Of a stretch of 64,000 bases of DNA, positions 8,409 through 16,761 are shown piece by piece. Origin of the DNA: Burkholderia sp. Bp8992 (GTDB lineage Bacteria; Pseudomonadota; Gammaproteobacteria; Burkholderiales; Burkholderiaceae); the NCBI RefSeq assembly GCF_003853705.1, contig NZ_QTQI01000011.1:124001-188000 (forward strand), in the 5' to 3' direction. Under the pieces are notes generated by a model. The model saw only the letters and a list, made by a program, of their open reading frames with translations, was not told the origin of the DNA and searched no databases. The position numbers were made by a program, and so were the translations under genes. Position 1 is the stretch's first letter, and each line of letters starts with the position of its first letter.

Positions 8409-10001
8409 ATGAACCGGCCGCCCGACCGCAGCGGTGCGTCCGATGGCGCGTGGCGCCCGGCCGCGAACCCGTGGCTCGTCGCGATCGTCGTCACGCTCGC
8501 CGCGTTCATGGAAATACTCGACACGACGATCGTGAACGTCGCGCTGCCGCACATCGCCGGCACGATGTCGGCGAGCTACGACGAGGCGACCTGGACGCTC
8601 ACGTCGTACCTTGTCGCGAACGGCATCGTGCTGCCGATCTCGGGGTTCCTCGGGCGCCTGCTCGGCCGCAAGCGCTACTTCCTGCTGTGCATCGCCGCGT
8701 TCACCGTGTGCTCGTTCCTGTGCGGCGTCGCGACCAACCTCGGCGAACTGATCGTGTTCCGCGTGCTGCAGGGGCTGTTCGGCGGCGGGCTGCAGCCGAA
8801 CCAGCAGTCGATCATCCTCGACACGTTCCCGCCCGAGCAGCGCAATCGCGCATTCTCGATCTCGGCGATCGCGATCGTCGTTGCTCCCGTGCTCGGACCG
8901 ACGCTAGGCGGCTGGATCACCGACCATTTCTCGTGGCGCTGGGTGTTCCTGCTCAACGTGCCGATCGGCGCGCTGACCGTACTCGCGGTGATGCAGCTCG
9001 TCGAGGATCCGCCGTGGCGGCGCGGTGCCGAACGCGGGATTTCGATCGACTACGTCGGCATCGGGCTGATCGCGATCGGGCTCGGCTGCCTGCAGGTGAT
9101 GCTCGATCGCGGCGAGGACGAGGACTGGTTCGGCTCCACCTTCATCCGGGTGTTCGCGGTGCTGTCGGCGCTCGGCCTCGTCGGCGCGACGCTGTGGCTG
9201 CTGCGCACGAAAAAGCCGGTGGTCGACCTGTCGTGCCTGCGCGACCGCAACTTCGCGCTCGGCTGCGTGACGATCGCGACGTTCGCGGCCGTGCTGTACG
9301 GCAGCGCGGTGATCGTGCCGCAGCTCGCCCAGCAGCATCTCGGCTACACGGCGACGCTCGCGGGGCTCGTGCTGTCGCCCGGCGCGCTGCTGATCACGAT
9401 GGAAATTCCGCTCGTGAGCCGGCTAATGCCGCACGTGCAGACGCGCTATCTGGTCGGGTTCGGCTTCGTGCTGCTGTGCGTTTCGCTGATCTATTCGCGC
9501 ACGCTGGTGCCGGACATCGACTACACGCACCTGATGATGATCCGCTGCGCGCAATCGCTCGCGATCGGCTTCATGTTCGTGCCGATCACGACGCTCGCGT
9601 ACCTGACCGTGCCGCAGCGGCTCAACGACGACGCCTCGGCGCTGTTCACGATGTTCCGCAACGTCGCGGGCTCGATCGGCATCTCGGTGTCGACCGCATT
9701 GATCCGCGAACGCACGCAGGCGCGGATGGCCCATCTGTCCACGCACATGTCGACGCTGTCGCAGAACTTCCAGGACGCGCTGCAGCAGAACGCGCGTGCG
9801 ATCGGCGAATTGACGGGCGCGCCGCCGTCGGCTGCGCTGCAGACGGCGAGCGGGCGGCTGTACCAGACGTTCATCGAGCAGGCGACGATCCTCGCGTATA
9901 TCGACGTGTTTGCGATCCTCGCGGTGTTCTGCGCGTTCAGTATTCCACTGACGTTCCTCTTCTCGCCGGCAAAGGCCGCGCGCGGCGCGGGAGGGCATTG
10001 A
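8409..10001 (+). CDS. DHA2-family MFS multidrug transporter (EmrB-like)
   Basis: A 530-residue inner-membrane drug:proton antiporter of the 14-helix DHA2 (EmrB/QacA) family. Motif D1/motif A elements are visible (LDTTIVNVALPHIAG near residue 37, then ISGFLGRLLGRKRYF). The antiporter motif C follows as VVAPVLGPTLGGWITDHFSWRW. Length and layout are normal. It is the second gene of the EmrA-EmrB-NodT operon; the gap to the adaptor gene is about 85 bp and the outer-membrane gene starts 2 bp after its stop. The substrate range is unknown; antibiotics, organic solvents or aromatic acids are typical. Confidence 0.9.
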   Translation: MNRPPDRSGASDGAWRPAANPWLVAIVVTLAAFMEILDTTIVNVALPHIAGTMSASYDEATWTLTSYLVANGIVLPISGFLGRLLGRKRYFLLCIAAFTVCSFLCGVATNLGELIVFRVLQGLFGGGLQPNQQSIILDTFPPEQRNRAFSISAIAIVVAPVLGPTLGGWITDHFSWRWVFLLNVPIGALTVLAVMQLVEDPPWRRGAERGISIDYVGIGLIAIGLGCLQVMLDRGEDEDWFGSTFIRVFAVLSALGLVGATLWLLRTKKPVVDLSCLRDRNFALGCVTIATFAAVLYGSAVIVPQLAQQHLGYTATLAGLVLSPGALLITMEIPLVSRLMPHVQTRYLVGFGFVLLCVSLIYSRTLVPDIDYTHLMMIRCAQSLAIGFMFVPITTLAYLTVPQRLNDDASALFTMFRNVAGSIGISVSTALIRERTQARMAHLSTHMSTLSQNFQDALQQNARAIGELTGAPPSAALQTASGRLYQTFIEQATILAYIDVFAILAVFCAFSIPLTFLFSPAKAARGAGGH

Positions 10002-10003
10002 CG

Positions 10004-11635
10004 ATGACGATGCATCGACGCGGCCGTCGCCGACATTCGCTACGAGCACGCGGGATCGCCGCGATGCTCGCCGCCTGCGCGGTGCTCGCAGGCTGTACCG
10101 TCGGGCCGGATTTCAAGCCGCCGCAGGCTGAGGCGCCGGCCAACTGGCGTGACTTGCAGGCCGCGGACGCGGCATCGCCGGCATCGGGCGCATCGGCGGC
10201 ATCAGCGGCGTCGGCTCCCGGTGCGCGTGCGCCGTCGTCGCCGGTGACGAGTGCCGATCCCGATCCGCGCTGGTGGCACGCGTTCGGCGATCCGCTGCTC
10301 GATCGGCTCGTCGAGCGTGCCGCGCGCGACAACCTCGATGTGCAGGCCGCCGTGCTGCGTATCGCTCAGGCACGCGCGCAGGTTCGCGCGGCCGCCGCGC
10401 AGGGCTTGCCCGACGTGCGCGCGAGCGCGAGCTACCAGCGCGAGCAGCTCGGCGTGAAGGGCATCGTCGAGGAACAGGGTATCGACCAGCGTGTCGACCG
10501 GCTCGGCGCACCGGGCTCGCCGCTCGACCGGTTCGGGCCGGGCACCGGCGCGAGCGTGCGGCAAGGCGCGCGCGGCGCGCTCGATGCCCTCGAAGCGCCG
10601 GTCAACCTGTGGCAGGCCGGGTTCGACGCATCGTGGGAACTCGACCTGTTCGGGCGCGTGCGCCGCTCGGTCGAATCGGCCGGCGCGCAGGCGAGTGCGG
10701 CGGTCGCGAGCCGCGACGACGCGCTGCTGTCGCTCGAAGCCGAGGTCGCGCAGACCTATCTGCAACTGCGTGGCGCGCAGGCGCAACGCGCACTGGCCGA
10801 CGACCTGCAGCGCGCGCAGCGCGAACTGCTCGACCTGACGCGCGAACAGGCCGCGCACGGGCTCGCGAGCGACCTCGACGTACGGGCGGCCGAGGCACGG
10901 CTCGCGCAGATCCGCGCGCAACTGCCGCAGTTCGACCAGCAGATCGTACTGCTGCGCAACGGTCTGGCGTATCTGGTCGGCGGCGCGCCGGGCGCGCTCG
11001 ACGACTGGCTCGCCGCGCCGGCCGCGTTACCGGGCGTGCCGCCGACCGTGCCCGTCGGCCTGCCGTCGACGCTCGCGCGCCGGCGCCCCGACATCCGCCG
11101 GGCCGAGGCCGACCTGCATGCGGCCACGGCCGACGTCGGCGTCGCGGTCGCGCAGTTCTATCCGGACGTCTCGCTGACGGGGCAGGTCGGCCTGCGCGCG
11201 TCGCACGTGCGGGAGCTTGCGCACTGGTCGCACCTGTTCTATGCGTTCGGGCCGGCCGTGTCGCTGCCGATCTTTTCCGGCGGCGCGCTCGTGTCGAACC
11301 TGCGGCTGTCGCAGGCGCGTCAGGCGGAAGCGGCTTTGGCGTACCGGCAGGCCGTGCTCGTCGCGCTGCGCGACGTCGACAATGCGCTGGCCGTGTATCG
11401 CACCGACCAGGCGCGCGCGACGGCGCTCGACGATGCAGTGAAGGCCGAGCAGGGCGCGCTGGACCTCGCGCGCGATCGCTACCGGAAGGGGTTGTCGCCT
11501 TTCCTCGACGTACTGGATGCCGAACGACAGTGGTCACAAGGGCGGCAACAGGCCGAGCAGGGGGCGCTGCAGACGACGACCGATCTCGTCGCGCTCTACA
11601 AGGCGCTGGGCGGGGGATGGCAGGCCGGACGCTGA
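10004..11635 (+). CDS. NodT-family outer-membrane efflux lipoprotein
   Basis: A 543-residue TolC-like channel protein. The N terminus is a lipoprotein signal (AMLAACAVLAGCTVGPDF, with Cys after LAG as the lipid-attachment residue). The family motif GPDFKPP is followed by an Ala/Ser-rich low-complexity stretch. The two outer-membrane efflux repeats show as NLDVQAAVLRIAQARAQVR and, in the second half, RRPDIRRAEADLHAATADVG. It starts 2 bp after the stop of the MFS gene with GGGAGG upstream. With its neighbours it would form a trans-envelope drug pump. Confidence 0.9.
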   Translation: MTMHRRGRRRHSLRARGIAAMLAACAVLAGCTVGPDFKPPQAEAPANWRDLQAADAASPASGASAASAASAPGARAPSSPVTSADPDPRWWHAFGDPLLDRLVERAARDNLDVQAAVLRIAQARAQVRAAAAQGLPDVRASASYQREQLGVKGIVEEQGIDQRVDRLGAPGSPLDRFGPGTGASVRQGARGALDALEAPVNLWQAGFDASWELDLFGRVRRSVESAGAQASAAVASRDDALLSLEAEVAQTYLQLRGAQAQRALADDLQRAQRELLDLTREQAAHGLASDLDVRAAEARLAQIRAQLPQFDQQIVLLRNGLAYLVGGAPGALDDWLAAPAALPGVPPTVPVGLPSTLARRRPDIRRAEADLHAATADVGVAVAQFYPDVSLTGQVGLRASHVRELAHWSHLFYAFGPAVSLPIFSGGALVSNLRLSQARQAEAALAYRQAVLVALRDVDNALAVYRTDQARATALDDAVKAEQGALDLARDRYRKGLSPFLDVLDAERQWSQGRQQAEQGALQTTTDLVALYKALGGGWQAGR

Positions 11636-11653
11636 TTCGTCACACGCGCCGCG

Positions 11654-12364
11654 TCATTCCCACGCGTGCTTGCTGAACTGATAGCCCTTGGAGCGGATCG
11701 TCTTGATCCGTTTGGGCTCGGCCGCGTCGTCGCACAGCTTGCGGCGCAGCTTCGAGATGCGGCCGTCGATCGAGCGATCGAGGCCGTCGAATGCGATGCC
11801 GCGCAGCAGCAACGTCAGCTCCGCGCGGCTGACCACTTCGCCCGCGCGGCACGCCAGCGCCCACAGCAGGTCGAATTCGGTCGACGTCAGGCGCGGTACG
11901 CTGCCGTCGGGAAGATGGACGCGGCGATCCGTGCGGTCGATCGAGAACTTGCCGAAGGTGAACCGCTGCGGCGATTCCGGCACGCAGTCGGCCGGCTGCG
12001 TCCGCACCCGCCGCAACTGCGCCTTGATCCGTGCGAGCAGGATGCGCGGCTCGACCGGCTTGCGGAGAAAGTCGTCGGCGCCGAGTTCCAGGCCGAGCAA
12101 TTCGTCGAACGGCTCGTCGCGGGCCGTCAGCATGATGACGACGCCGTCGTATTGCGTGCGTGCCGTGCGGCAGATCTCGAAGCCGTCCCTGCCCGGCAGG
12201 TTGATGTCGAGCAGCACCACGTCGGGGCGGCTCGCGACGATCGTGGCGGCGGCGCCGGTGCCGTCGAACAGCGTGTCCACCTGGCAATGATGCTTGCGCA
12301 GATAGTCGGCGATCAGCGCGGACAGTGGGGCGTCGTCTTCGACGAGCAGGATTCGGATGGGCAT
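11654..12364 (-). CDS. OmpR/PhoB-family response regulator
   Basis: A 236-residue two-component regulator. The receiver domain spans about residues 1-115 with acidic pocket E9/D10/D11, phospho-acceptor D53 (VVLLDINLPG) and K at LRKPVE. The C-terminal winged-helix DNA-binding domain runs from about 135, with LTSTEFDLLWALACRAGEVVSR and the end SKGYQF. The ATG at 12364 was chosen because MPIRILLVEDD begins the receiver fold exactly; longer frames add shadow sequence. No histidine kinase lies beside it, so it is an orphan regulator here. It converges with the efflux operon, with 18 bp between the ends; control of that operon is possible but not shown. Confidence 0.9.
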   Translation of the reverse strand: MPIRILLVEDDAPLSALIADYLRKHHCQVDTLFDGTGAAATIVASRPDVVLLDINLPGRDGFEICRTARTQYDGVVIMLTARDEPFDELLGLELGADDFLRKPVEPRILLARIKAQLRRVRTQPADCVPESPQRFTFGKFSIDRTDRRVHLPDGSVPRLTSTEFDLLWALACRAGEVVSRAELTLLLRGIAFDGLDRSIDGRISKLRRKLCDDAAEPKRIKTIRSKGYQFSKHAWE

Positions 12365-12874
12365 CGCTGAACGAGGGGGTAAAACGGGAAAGTGGCGAGC
12401 GGTCAGGTCCAGTCCGAATGCGTGGCAGCCGACGCGACGTGCATGGTACTGCGCAACATTCCGCCGGAATGTGACGAAAGCTGATTCGTTCGGTGAGCGT
12501 ATCGATGTGGAAAGTGCCGCTGCCTGGCGGAGCGATGAATGGCTGGCGGGGCGGGGGCGTGCGTTCGGCCGAAACGGCTCGGCGCGATAGCCGGCGCGGG
12601 CCGGCGAGGATGCGCGATCGGGCATCCTTCAGACGAAAACGTTTGCGAAAATCCGTCGTCCGGAACGCCGTCCGCATCGGCGGAACCAAGGCCAGGCAAG
12701 GTTACTCGACATATCATTACAAAATATTACCAATATCGCCGGATATCCGTCCCTACAATTGCAGCACCTGCCACGTACTGCATGATCCATGGCGATTCGT
12801 CGGGTTCGCGGTCGTGATGCGCGCCGGCGTCGGCCGGGCAGGCAAACGAACCGCGTGCCATCGACGGGGGTGAA
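12365..12874. other. 510-bp divergent intergenic region
   Basis: No gene is seen between the response-regulator start and the next rightward gene. The middle is markedly AT-richer than its surroundings and holds an inverted repeat ATATT-acc-AATAT (12724-12736) and the palindrome GGATATCC (12741-12748). A TACAAT hexamer lies at 12754-12759 and could be a -10 element. It probably carries the promoters of both flanking genes. Confidence 0.5.
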
Positions 12875-13255
12875 ATGACGCCGTTGCAAGTCGTCCAGCA
12901 TCTCGCTGTGCTCACGAACGCGATCGAAGTCGCGGTGGTGCGGGCCGACTGGGACGAGGCCGTTCAGGCCGCCGATGCGCGTTTGAGGTTTGTGGTTGCG
13001 CTCGCAACCGAATCACCGGACGAGGTGCGGGCGGCGCTCAGGCGCATGCAGGAGATCGATGTCCGGATTTCCACGGTCGCACGCGACAAGTTGCAGGTGC
13101 ACATAGCCGAGAGCCGGATTGCGTTGCACGAAACCCGCGCGGCGACGAACGCGTTGAAGGCCAGGCAGCAGCTGCTCGGGGTGGGCGCTGCAGCACCGCG
13201 CCGTGCTTTCCGCACGGGCGCCCGATCCGATTCCCGCCCTGCAACACGAAGCTGA
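12875..13255 (+). CDS. small helical hypothetical protein (FliT-like at best)
   Basis: A 126-residue protein, almost entirely helical up to residue 100 (MTPLQVVQHLAVLTNAIEVA, then a heptad-rich RMQEIDVRISTVARDKLQ), with a basic, disordered tail. The overall shape, short antiparallel helices with a W-D-E-A motif (RADWDEAVQAADARL), resembles FliT-type flagellar chaperones, but I cannot assign it to that family with confidence. There is a GGGGGTG purine-rich site 5 bases before the ATG. No flagellar gene is nearby. Confidence 0.5.
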   Translation: MTPLQVVQHLAVLTNAIEVAVVRADWDEAVQAADARLRFVVALATESPDEVRAALRRMQEIDVRISTVARDKLQVHIAESRIALHETRAATNALKARQQLLGVGAAAPRRAFRTGARSDSRPATRS

Positions 13256-13278
13256 TATTCGCTTCCCTTTGGAATGGC

Positions 13279-13500
13279 ATGAGATTCAGAAAACGCACCA
13301 GTTATGTCGATGCGACACGGTGGTTCGCCGAGGGCGATCATGACCGGGTGGAGAGCCGTCACGGCATCTGGGCCGTCGCGACGCCCGAAGGCTGGCGCTC
13401 GGTGAAGCCGGGCGACTGGATCCTGCTCGATGAATGCGGAAACTGCTGGCCGATGGACAACAGCCTCTTCAAGCATTTCTACGAACCGGTAGCGGAGTGA
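13279..13500 (+). CDS. small GDWI-motif protein, phage-type hypothetical
   Basis: A 73-residue protein with a basic start (MRFRKRTSYVDATRWF), then WAVATPEGWRSVKPGDWILLDECGNCWPMDN and the end FYEPV. This layout (RKR...VDAxxW...PGDWI...G..wP...FxxxYEPV) matches a group of very small hypothetical proteins common in phages and prophages, where the GDWI loop is the constant part. No function is known. The gene sits 23 bp after the helical gene and has no other phage gene near it, so it may be a domesticated remnant. Confidence 0.6.
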   Translation: MRFRKRTSYVDATRWFAEGDHDRVESRHGIWAVATPEGWRSVKPGDWILLDECGNCWPMDNSLFKHFYEPVAE

Positions 13501-13531
13501 CCGGGCCACCGGATCGACGCGGCGCCTGCGC

Positions 13532-14071
13532 CTATCGGCTTTTGCGCGAGAACAGCAACGAATCGGCGTCGTTGAAACGGATGCGTTCCGGTTCGCCGTA
13601 GCCGGCTTTCTCCGCCACGCGGATCGACGCGACATTCGTCGGCGCGATCAGGCACACGCTGCGCTCGAAGCGCTGCTGCCCATCGAGCCACGCCAGTGCG
13701 GCCGCGAGTGCCTCGGTCGCGTAGCCCTTGCCGCGCGCCCAGGTCGCGAGCGCCCAGCCGGCTTCCGGCACGCCGCGCACCGACGGCTCGATGTTCCGGT
13801 GGAAATCCGCGAAGCCGAGATCGCCGACATAGCGCCCCGATGCCTTCTCGCGAATCGCCCAGTAGCCGTAGCCGAGCAGCGGCCACAGGCCGCGATACGC
13901 GAGCATGCGCATCCACGAATCGCGCGGCGCGGACGGTTCGCCATTGAAGATGTGTGCGACGACCTCCGGTTCGGCCCACATCGCGGCGAGCGCGTCGAAG
14001 TCGCCGAGCGGATGGCCTTCGAGGACGAGGCGGGGCGTGTCGAGAACGGGTGGGGAAGAGATGGGCGGCAT
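13532..14071 (-). CDS. GNAT-family N-acetyltransferase (RimJ-like)
   Basis: A 179-residue acetyltransferase of the RimJ/RimL branch: N-terminal TPRLVLEGHPLGDFDALAAM, middle GYWAIREKASGRYVGDLGF and the acetyl-CoA loop region GWALATWARGKGYATEAL, with the final N-V-A-S-I-R-V-A-E-K-A-G-Y helix. Members acetylate N-terminal amines of proteins or small molecules. The N terminus fits the family, so the first ATG is accepted. It is a single gene, convergent with the GDWI-protein gene. Confidence 0.8.
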   Translation of the reverse strand: MPPISSPPVLDTPRLVLEGHPLGDFDALAAMWAEPEVVAHIFNGEPSAPRDSWMRMLAYRGLWPLLGYGYWAIREKASGRYVGDLGFADFHRNIEPSVRGVPEAGWALATWARGKGYATEALAAALAWLDGQQRFERSVCLIAPTNVASIRVAEKAGYGEPERIRFNDADSLLFSRKSR

Positions 14072-14292
14072 CGAATTTTCCGGAACAGGGTTGAACAGAA
14101 CAACCGCGCCGTCAAGGCGCCGAAATCATATCAAAACCCCTGGGCGACGATGCCGGCATTGCACTGTCGCCGTTTCGCGGCGAAGCGGACGGCATGCATA
14201 CCCGCGCGCATTGCCGCCGTTGAGTCGCGTGCGGCCGTCACCGGCATTCGATCGCCTTTGCCGCCCGGCCGCTCGCAAGCGCCGCGGGCGAT

Positions 14293-14514
14293 CTACTTCC
14301 GGCTTTTCAGGAACGTCCGCCCTTCGGCCGTGATCGATGCGCCGGAGCGTCCGTGCACGGGATGGCTGACGAATCCGGCGCTGACGAGCTCCCGCGCGAT
14401 CGACCAGCCGAGCGCCGGCGCATCGCGTCCGTAGCGGACGTCGGCGAGGCGTTCGAGCGCCCAGATGGCGGAGGCGGACAGGTTGGGGGTGGTGGACATG
14501 TCGGTATCGCTCAT
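14293..14514 (-). CDS. small hypothetical protein with winged-helix-like pattern
   Basis: A 73-residue soluble protein (MSDTDMSTTPNLSASAIWAL) with the pattern ALGWSIARELVSAGFVSHPV then GASITAEGRTFLKSR. This resembles a short winged-helix or phage-type helix-turn-helix fold, but it is not a confident match. A very good GAGGAAG site lies 4 bases before the ATG, which supports it as a real gene. It lies just downstream of the HPr-like gene on the same strand (65 bp gap) and may be cotranscribed. Confidence 0.55.
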   Translation of the reverse strand: MSDTDMSTTPNLSASAIWALERLADVRYGRDAPALGWSIARELVSAGFVSHPVHGRSGASITAEGRTFLKSRK

Positions 14515-14579
14515 CGCTTCCTCGGGGAGTGGAGATTCGGGGTGGGCGGCGCAACGCCGCGAGACTGGCGGCACAAGCA

Positions 14580-14843
14580 TCAGCACGCCTGGAGCAACGG
14601 CAGCAGCGCGTGCAGCGCCGCTTCTTCGTCGGGCCCGGTGGCCAGCACCTGGGCCGACGTGCCGCCGTGTACCTGCAACGACGCGATGGCCGCGCCGTCC
14701 TTCGCGTTTCCGCTGATCCCGTTCGCGATCAGCTGGATGTCGCTTTCGAAGCGGCGCGCTGCGTCGACGATTGCGTCGCGGGCGGCGGCGCCGCGATTGC
14801 GGTTCCACGCGGGGCCGACCTGAACGTATACAACGGTTGCCAC
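14580..14843 (-). CDS. HPr-like phosphocarrier-fold protein lacking the catalytic histidine
   Basis: An 87-residue protein when started at the GTG at 14843, which has GGAGGA about 12 bases upstream and gives the usual HPr length. The C-terminal two thirds follow the HPr pattern well: AARRFESDIQLIANGISGNAKDG, then the hydrophobic sheet and GPDEEAALHALLPLL. The normal active-site loop GLHARPA is replaced by an Arg/Asn/Ala-rich stretch (NRNRGAAARDA) with no histidine, so it cannot take phosphate at the usual place. It may be a regulatory or binding paralogue. A longer start at 14900 is possible but less likely. Confidence 0.6.
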   Translation of the reverse strand: MATVVYVQVGPAWNRNRGAAARDAIVDAARRFESDIQLIANGISGNAKDGAAIASLQVHGGTSAQVLATGPDEEAALHALLPLLQAC

Positions 14844-15232
14844 GATGCTGGAAATCCTCCGGACGGGGGCGGAATCGGTGCGCGGCGCCGGGCCGGCCAC
14901 GCAGCGGGCCGCGTGAAATGCAGTGCCGGGACGTGTACCGCGTGCGCCGTCGGGCCGCGCTGTCGCGGTTTCCCGCAGGGCCGCGGCGCACGATCCGGTG
15001 CGAACATGCCGGCAACCTCGGTAAAGCTGCCTTCAAGTTCGCGGAATGTCGCGAAGTCGAGGATTATAATGCATCGGTCAGAACATGTGTATTGCATTAT
15101 AATGCCGTGTGCGCCGATGCCGGCCTGCCGCTCCGCCGGCCGGCGTGTCCCGGCCGCATGGCCGCCCGGGCGCGCAACCTGCCCGCCCGGCATTTTTTCG
15201 ATCGACCCGACTCCTCCCGAATGGAAGCTGCA
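14844..15232. other. 389-bp divergent intergenic region
   Basis: No gene is seen between the HPr-like gene and the PhnA gene. The right-hand part holds a striking pair of AT-rich inverted copies, listed separately at 15063-15103. The rest is GC-rich without recognisable signals. Confidence 0.5.
15063..15103. promoter_or_regulatory. inverted pair of ATTATAATGCA elements, probable operator/promoter
   Basis: ATTATAATGCA (15063-15073) is repeated perfectly in inverted orientation as TGCATTATAAT (15093-15103) with 19 bp between. The right copy is part of a 12-bp palindrome GCATTATAATGC (15094-15105). Each contains a consensus TATAAT hexamer. The spacing places the two elements two helical turns apart between centres of symmetry, as for a dimeric regulator. 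It lies 130 bp before the PhnA gene. Confidence 0.55.
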
Positions 15233-15577
15233 ATGAACGCCGCCCCCGCCTGCCCGCAATGCGCGATGGAAAACACTTACCCGGACGGCACGCTGACCGT
15301 TTGCGCCGACTGCGGCCATGAATGGTCGGCCGGTGCCGGCGCCGAAGCGGGCGACGAACCCGCGGGCGACGTCGTCAAGGATGCGAACGGCAACGTGTTG
15401 TCGGACGGCGATTCGGTCGTGCTGATCAAGGACTTGCGCGTGAAGGGTTCATCGATCACGCTGAAGATGGGCACCAAGGTGAAGAGCATCCGGCTCGTCG
15501 GCGGCGATCACGAAGTCGATTGCAAGACCGACATGGGCGGCTTCATGCTGAAGGCCTGCTACCTGAAGAAGGTCTGA
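15233..15577 (+). CDS. PhnA-family zinc-ribbon protein
   Basis: A 114-residue protein of the PhnA/YjdM type. The N-terminal zinc ribbon has two cysteine pairs, CPQC and CADC (CPQCAMENTYPDGTLTVCAD). The C-terminal KOW/SH3-like domain contains VVKDANGNVLSDGDSVVLIK, KMGTKVKSIRLVGGDHEVDC and the end KACYLKKV. Despite the old name, it is not required for phosphonate breakdown in general; the role is unknown. The ATG at 15233 (GGAAG upstream) was preferred over one 12 bases earlier because it matches family starts. Confidence 0.85.
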   Translation: MNAAPACPQCAMENTYPDGTLTVCADCGHEWSAGAGAEAGDEPAGDVVKDANGNVLSDGDSVVLIKDLRVKGSSITLKMGTKVKSIRLVGGDHEVDCKTDMGGFMLKACYLKKV

Positions 15578-15617
15578 GCATCCGCGTGCCCGTCCATTTC
15601 CGTCCGATTGCCCGGCC

Positions 15618-16454
15618 ATGATCGACGATCGAGCTTCCTACGACGCGTTCGTCAAATTCCTGGCGACGCCGCTGAACGACGGCCGGCCGTTCGTGCTGGA
15701 GACGCGGCACGCGCTGTCGCTGCACTTCGATCATTTCGGCACGCAGAGCTTCATGTCGCTGCGCGATCCGGTCCGGCTCGAGCTTGGCTACACGCGCGTG
15801 ATGATGGGCTTCCTGCTGCTGCAGCCCGAGCCGGCGCACATCTGCATGCTCGGGCTCGGCGGCGGCTCGCTCGCCAAGTACTGCTACCGGCACCTGCCCG
15901 GTGCGGCGATCGACGCGGTCGAGATCAATCCGGACGTGATCGCATTGCGCGATGTCTTCAGGATTCCTGCCGATGACGCGCGGTTCGCGGTGCTATGCGC
16001 CGACGCCGCGGATCATGTGAACCGGGCGGACGTCCGGACGGACGTGATCCTGCACGACGCGTTCATCGCCGACGGCACGCCGGGCCGGTGCACGGGCGCG
16101 GCATTCCTCGACGCGTGCCGCGCGCGCCTGGGCGAAACCGGCGTGCTGGCGATCAACCTGATGGACGACGATCCGGCGCTGCCGCAACACGTCGAGCAGT
16201 TGCGGGCGGTATTCGGTGCGTCGTATGCGCTGGTACCGTGCGGTGACGACAACAACTTCGTCGCGTTCGCATGGAAGAACGACAACCGGCTGCCGTCATT
16301 GCGGGTCCTGCTCGAACGCGCGCTCGCGTGCGCGCAGGCCGGCACGCTCAAGCTGGCGGCTACGGCGAGGCGCATGAAGGCAGGGGAGAGCGTCGATCCG
16401 CAGCGGCTGGTGCGGCGCGCGCAATCGCAAGGGCGCTGGGAAATCGGCGCGTAA
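15618..16454 (+). CDS. spermidine synthase-like SAM-fold protein
   Basis: A 278-residue protein with a spermidine-synthase fold. The nucleotide/SAM-binding loop is HICMLGLGGGSLAKYCYR with the acidic ending AIDAVEINPDVIALRDVF. An aspartate-rich segment (DVILHDAFIADGTPG) follows, in the place where polyamine synthases bind substrate. Part of the aminopropyltransferase pocket differs from true SpeE, and proteins of this sort are common as stand-alone genes of unknown substrate. It follows the PhnA gene by 40 bp on the same strand. Confidence 0.75.
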   Translation: MIDDRASYDAFVKFLATPLNDGRPFVLETRHALSLHFDHFGTQSFMSLRDPVRLELGYTRVMMGFLLLQPEPAHICMLGLGGGSLAKYCYRHLPGAAIDAVEINPDVIALRDVFRIPADDARFAVLCADAADHVNRADVRTDVILHDAFIADGTPGRCTGAAFLDACRARLGETGVLAINLMDDDPALPQHVEQLRAVFGASYALVPCGDDNNFVAFAWKNDNRLPSLRVLLERALACAQAGTLKLAATARRMKAGESVDPQRLVRRAQSQGRWEIGA

Positions 16455-16488
16455 CGGGTGTGTGAGCGGTGCGTGAGCGCGGCCGCGC

Positions 16489-16674
16489 TTACTTCACGCG
16501 CTTGCCGAGCGTGCTCTTGGTCTTGTACGTGACACCGTGCCGGTCGAGATATTCGCGGATCAACTGCCGCACGACTTGCGACGGCGTGAGATCCTGCTCC
16601 GCGCAGAGCATTTCGAAGGCTTCTTTCTTCGCGGGGTCGATCAGGACGGTCAGGCGGGCGGTTTTCGTTTCCAT
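16489..16674 (-). CDS. ribbon-helix-helix (CopG-type) regulator
   Basis: A 61-residue protein with the ribbon-helix-helix layout: beta strand TARLTVLIDPAKKEAFEMLC, then the helices LTPSQVVRQLIREYLDRHG. The basic strand residues would touch DNA, and the tail is very basic (KTKSTLGKRVK). Such proteins repress their own promoters or act as antitoxins; no toxin gene is adjacent. A TATAAT -10 hexamer embedded in ATTATAAT lies 33 bp upstream of the start, the same octamer as in the 15063-15103 pair. Confidence 0.8.
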   Translation of the reverse strand: METKTARLTVLIDPAKKEAFEMLCAEQDLTPSQVVRQLIREYLDRHGVTYKTKSTLGKRVK

Positions 16675-16706
16675 GACGAGGCGAGCGTGGTCGGTATGTT
16701 AATCAA

Positions 16707-16714
16707 ATTATAAT
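16707..16714 (-). promoter_or_regulatory. ATTATAAT palindrome with -10 hexamer for the RHH gene
   Basis: The self-complementary octamer ATTATAAT lies 33-40 bp upstream of the RHH start codon and supplies TATAAT on the minus strand. In this GC-rich DNA such octamers are rare, and the same octamer occurs twice 1.6 kb away. No good -35 match is present. Confidence 0.5.
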
Positions 16715-16761
16715 CGATCCGACTTCGGTGCCGCCGCCGGAATGACGGTTCTCCGCGCCGA

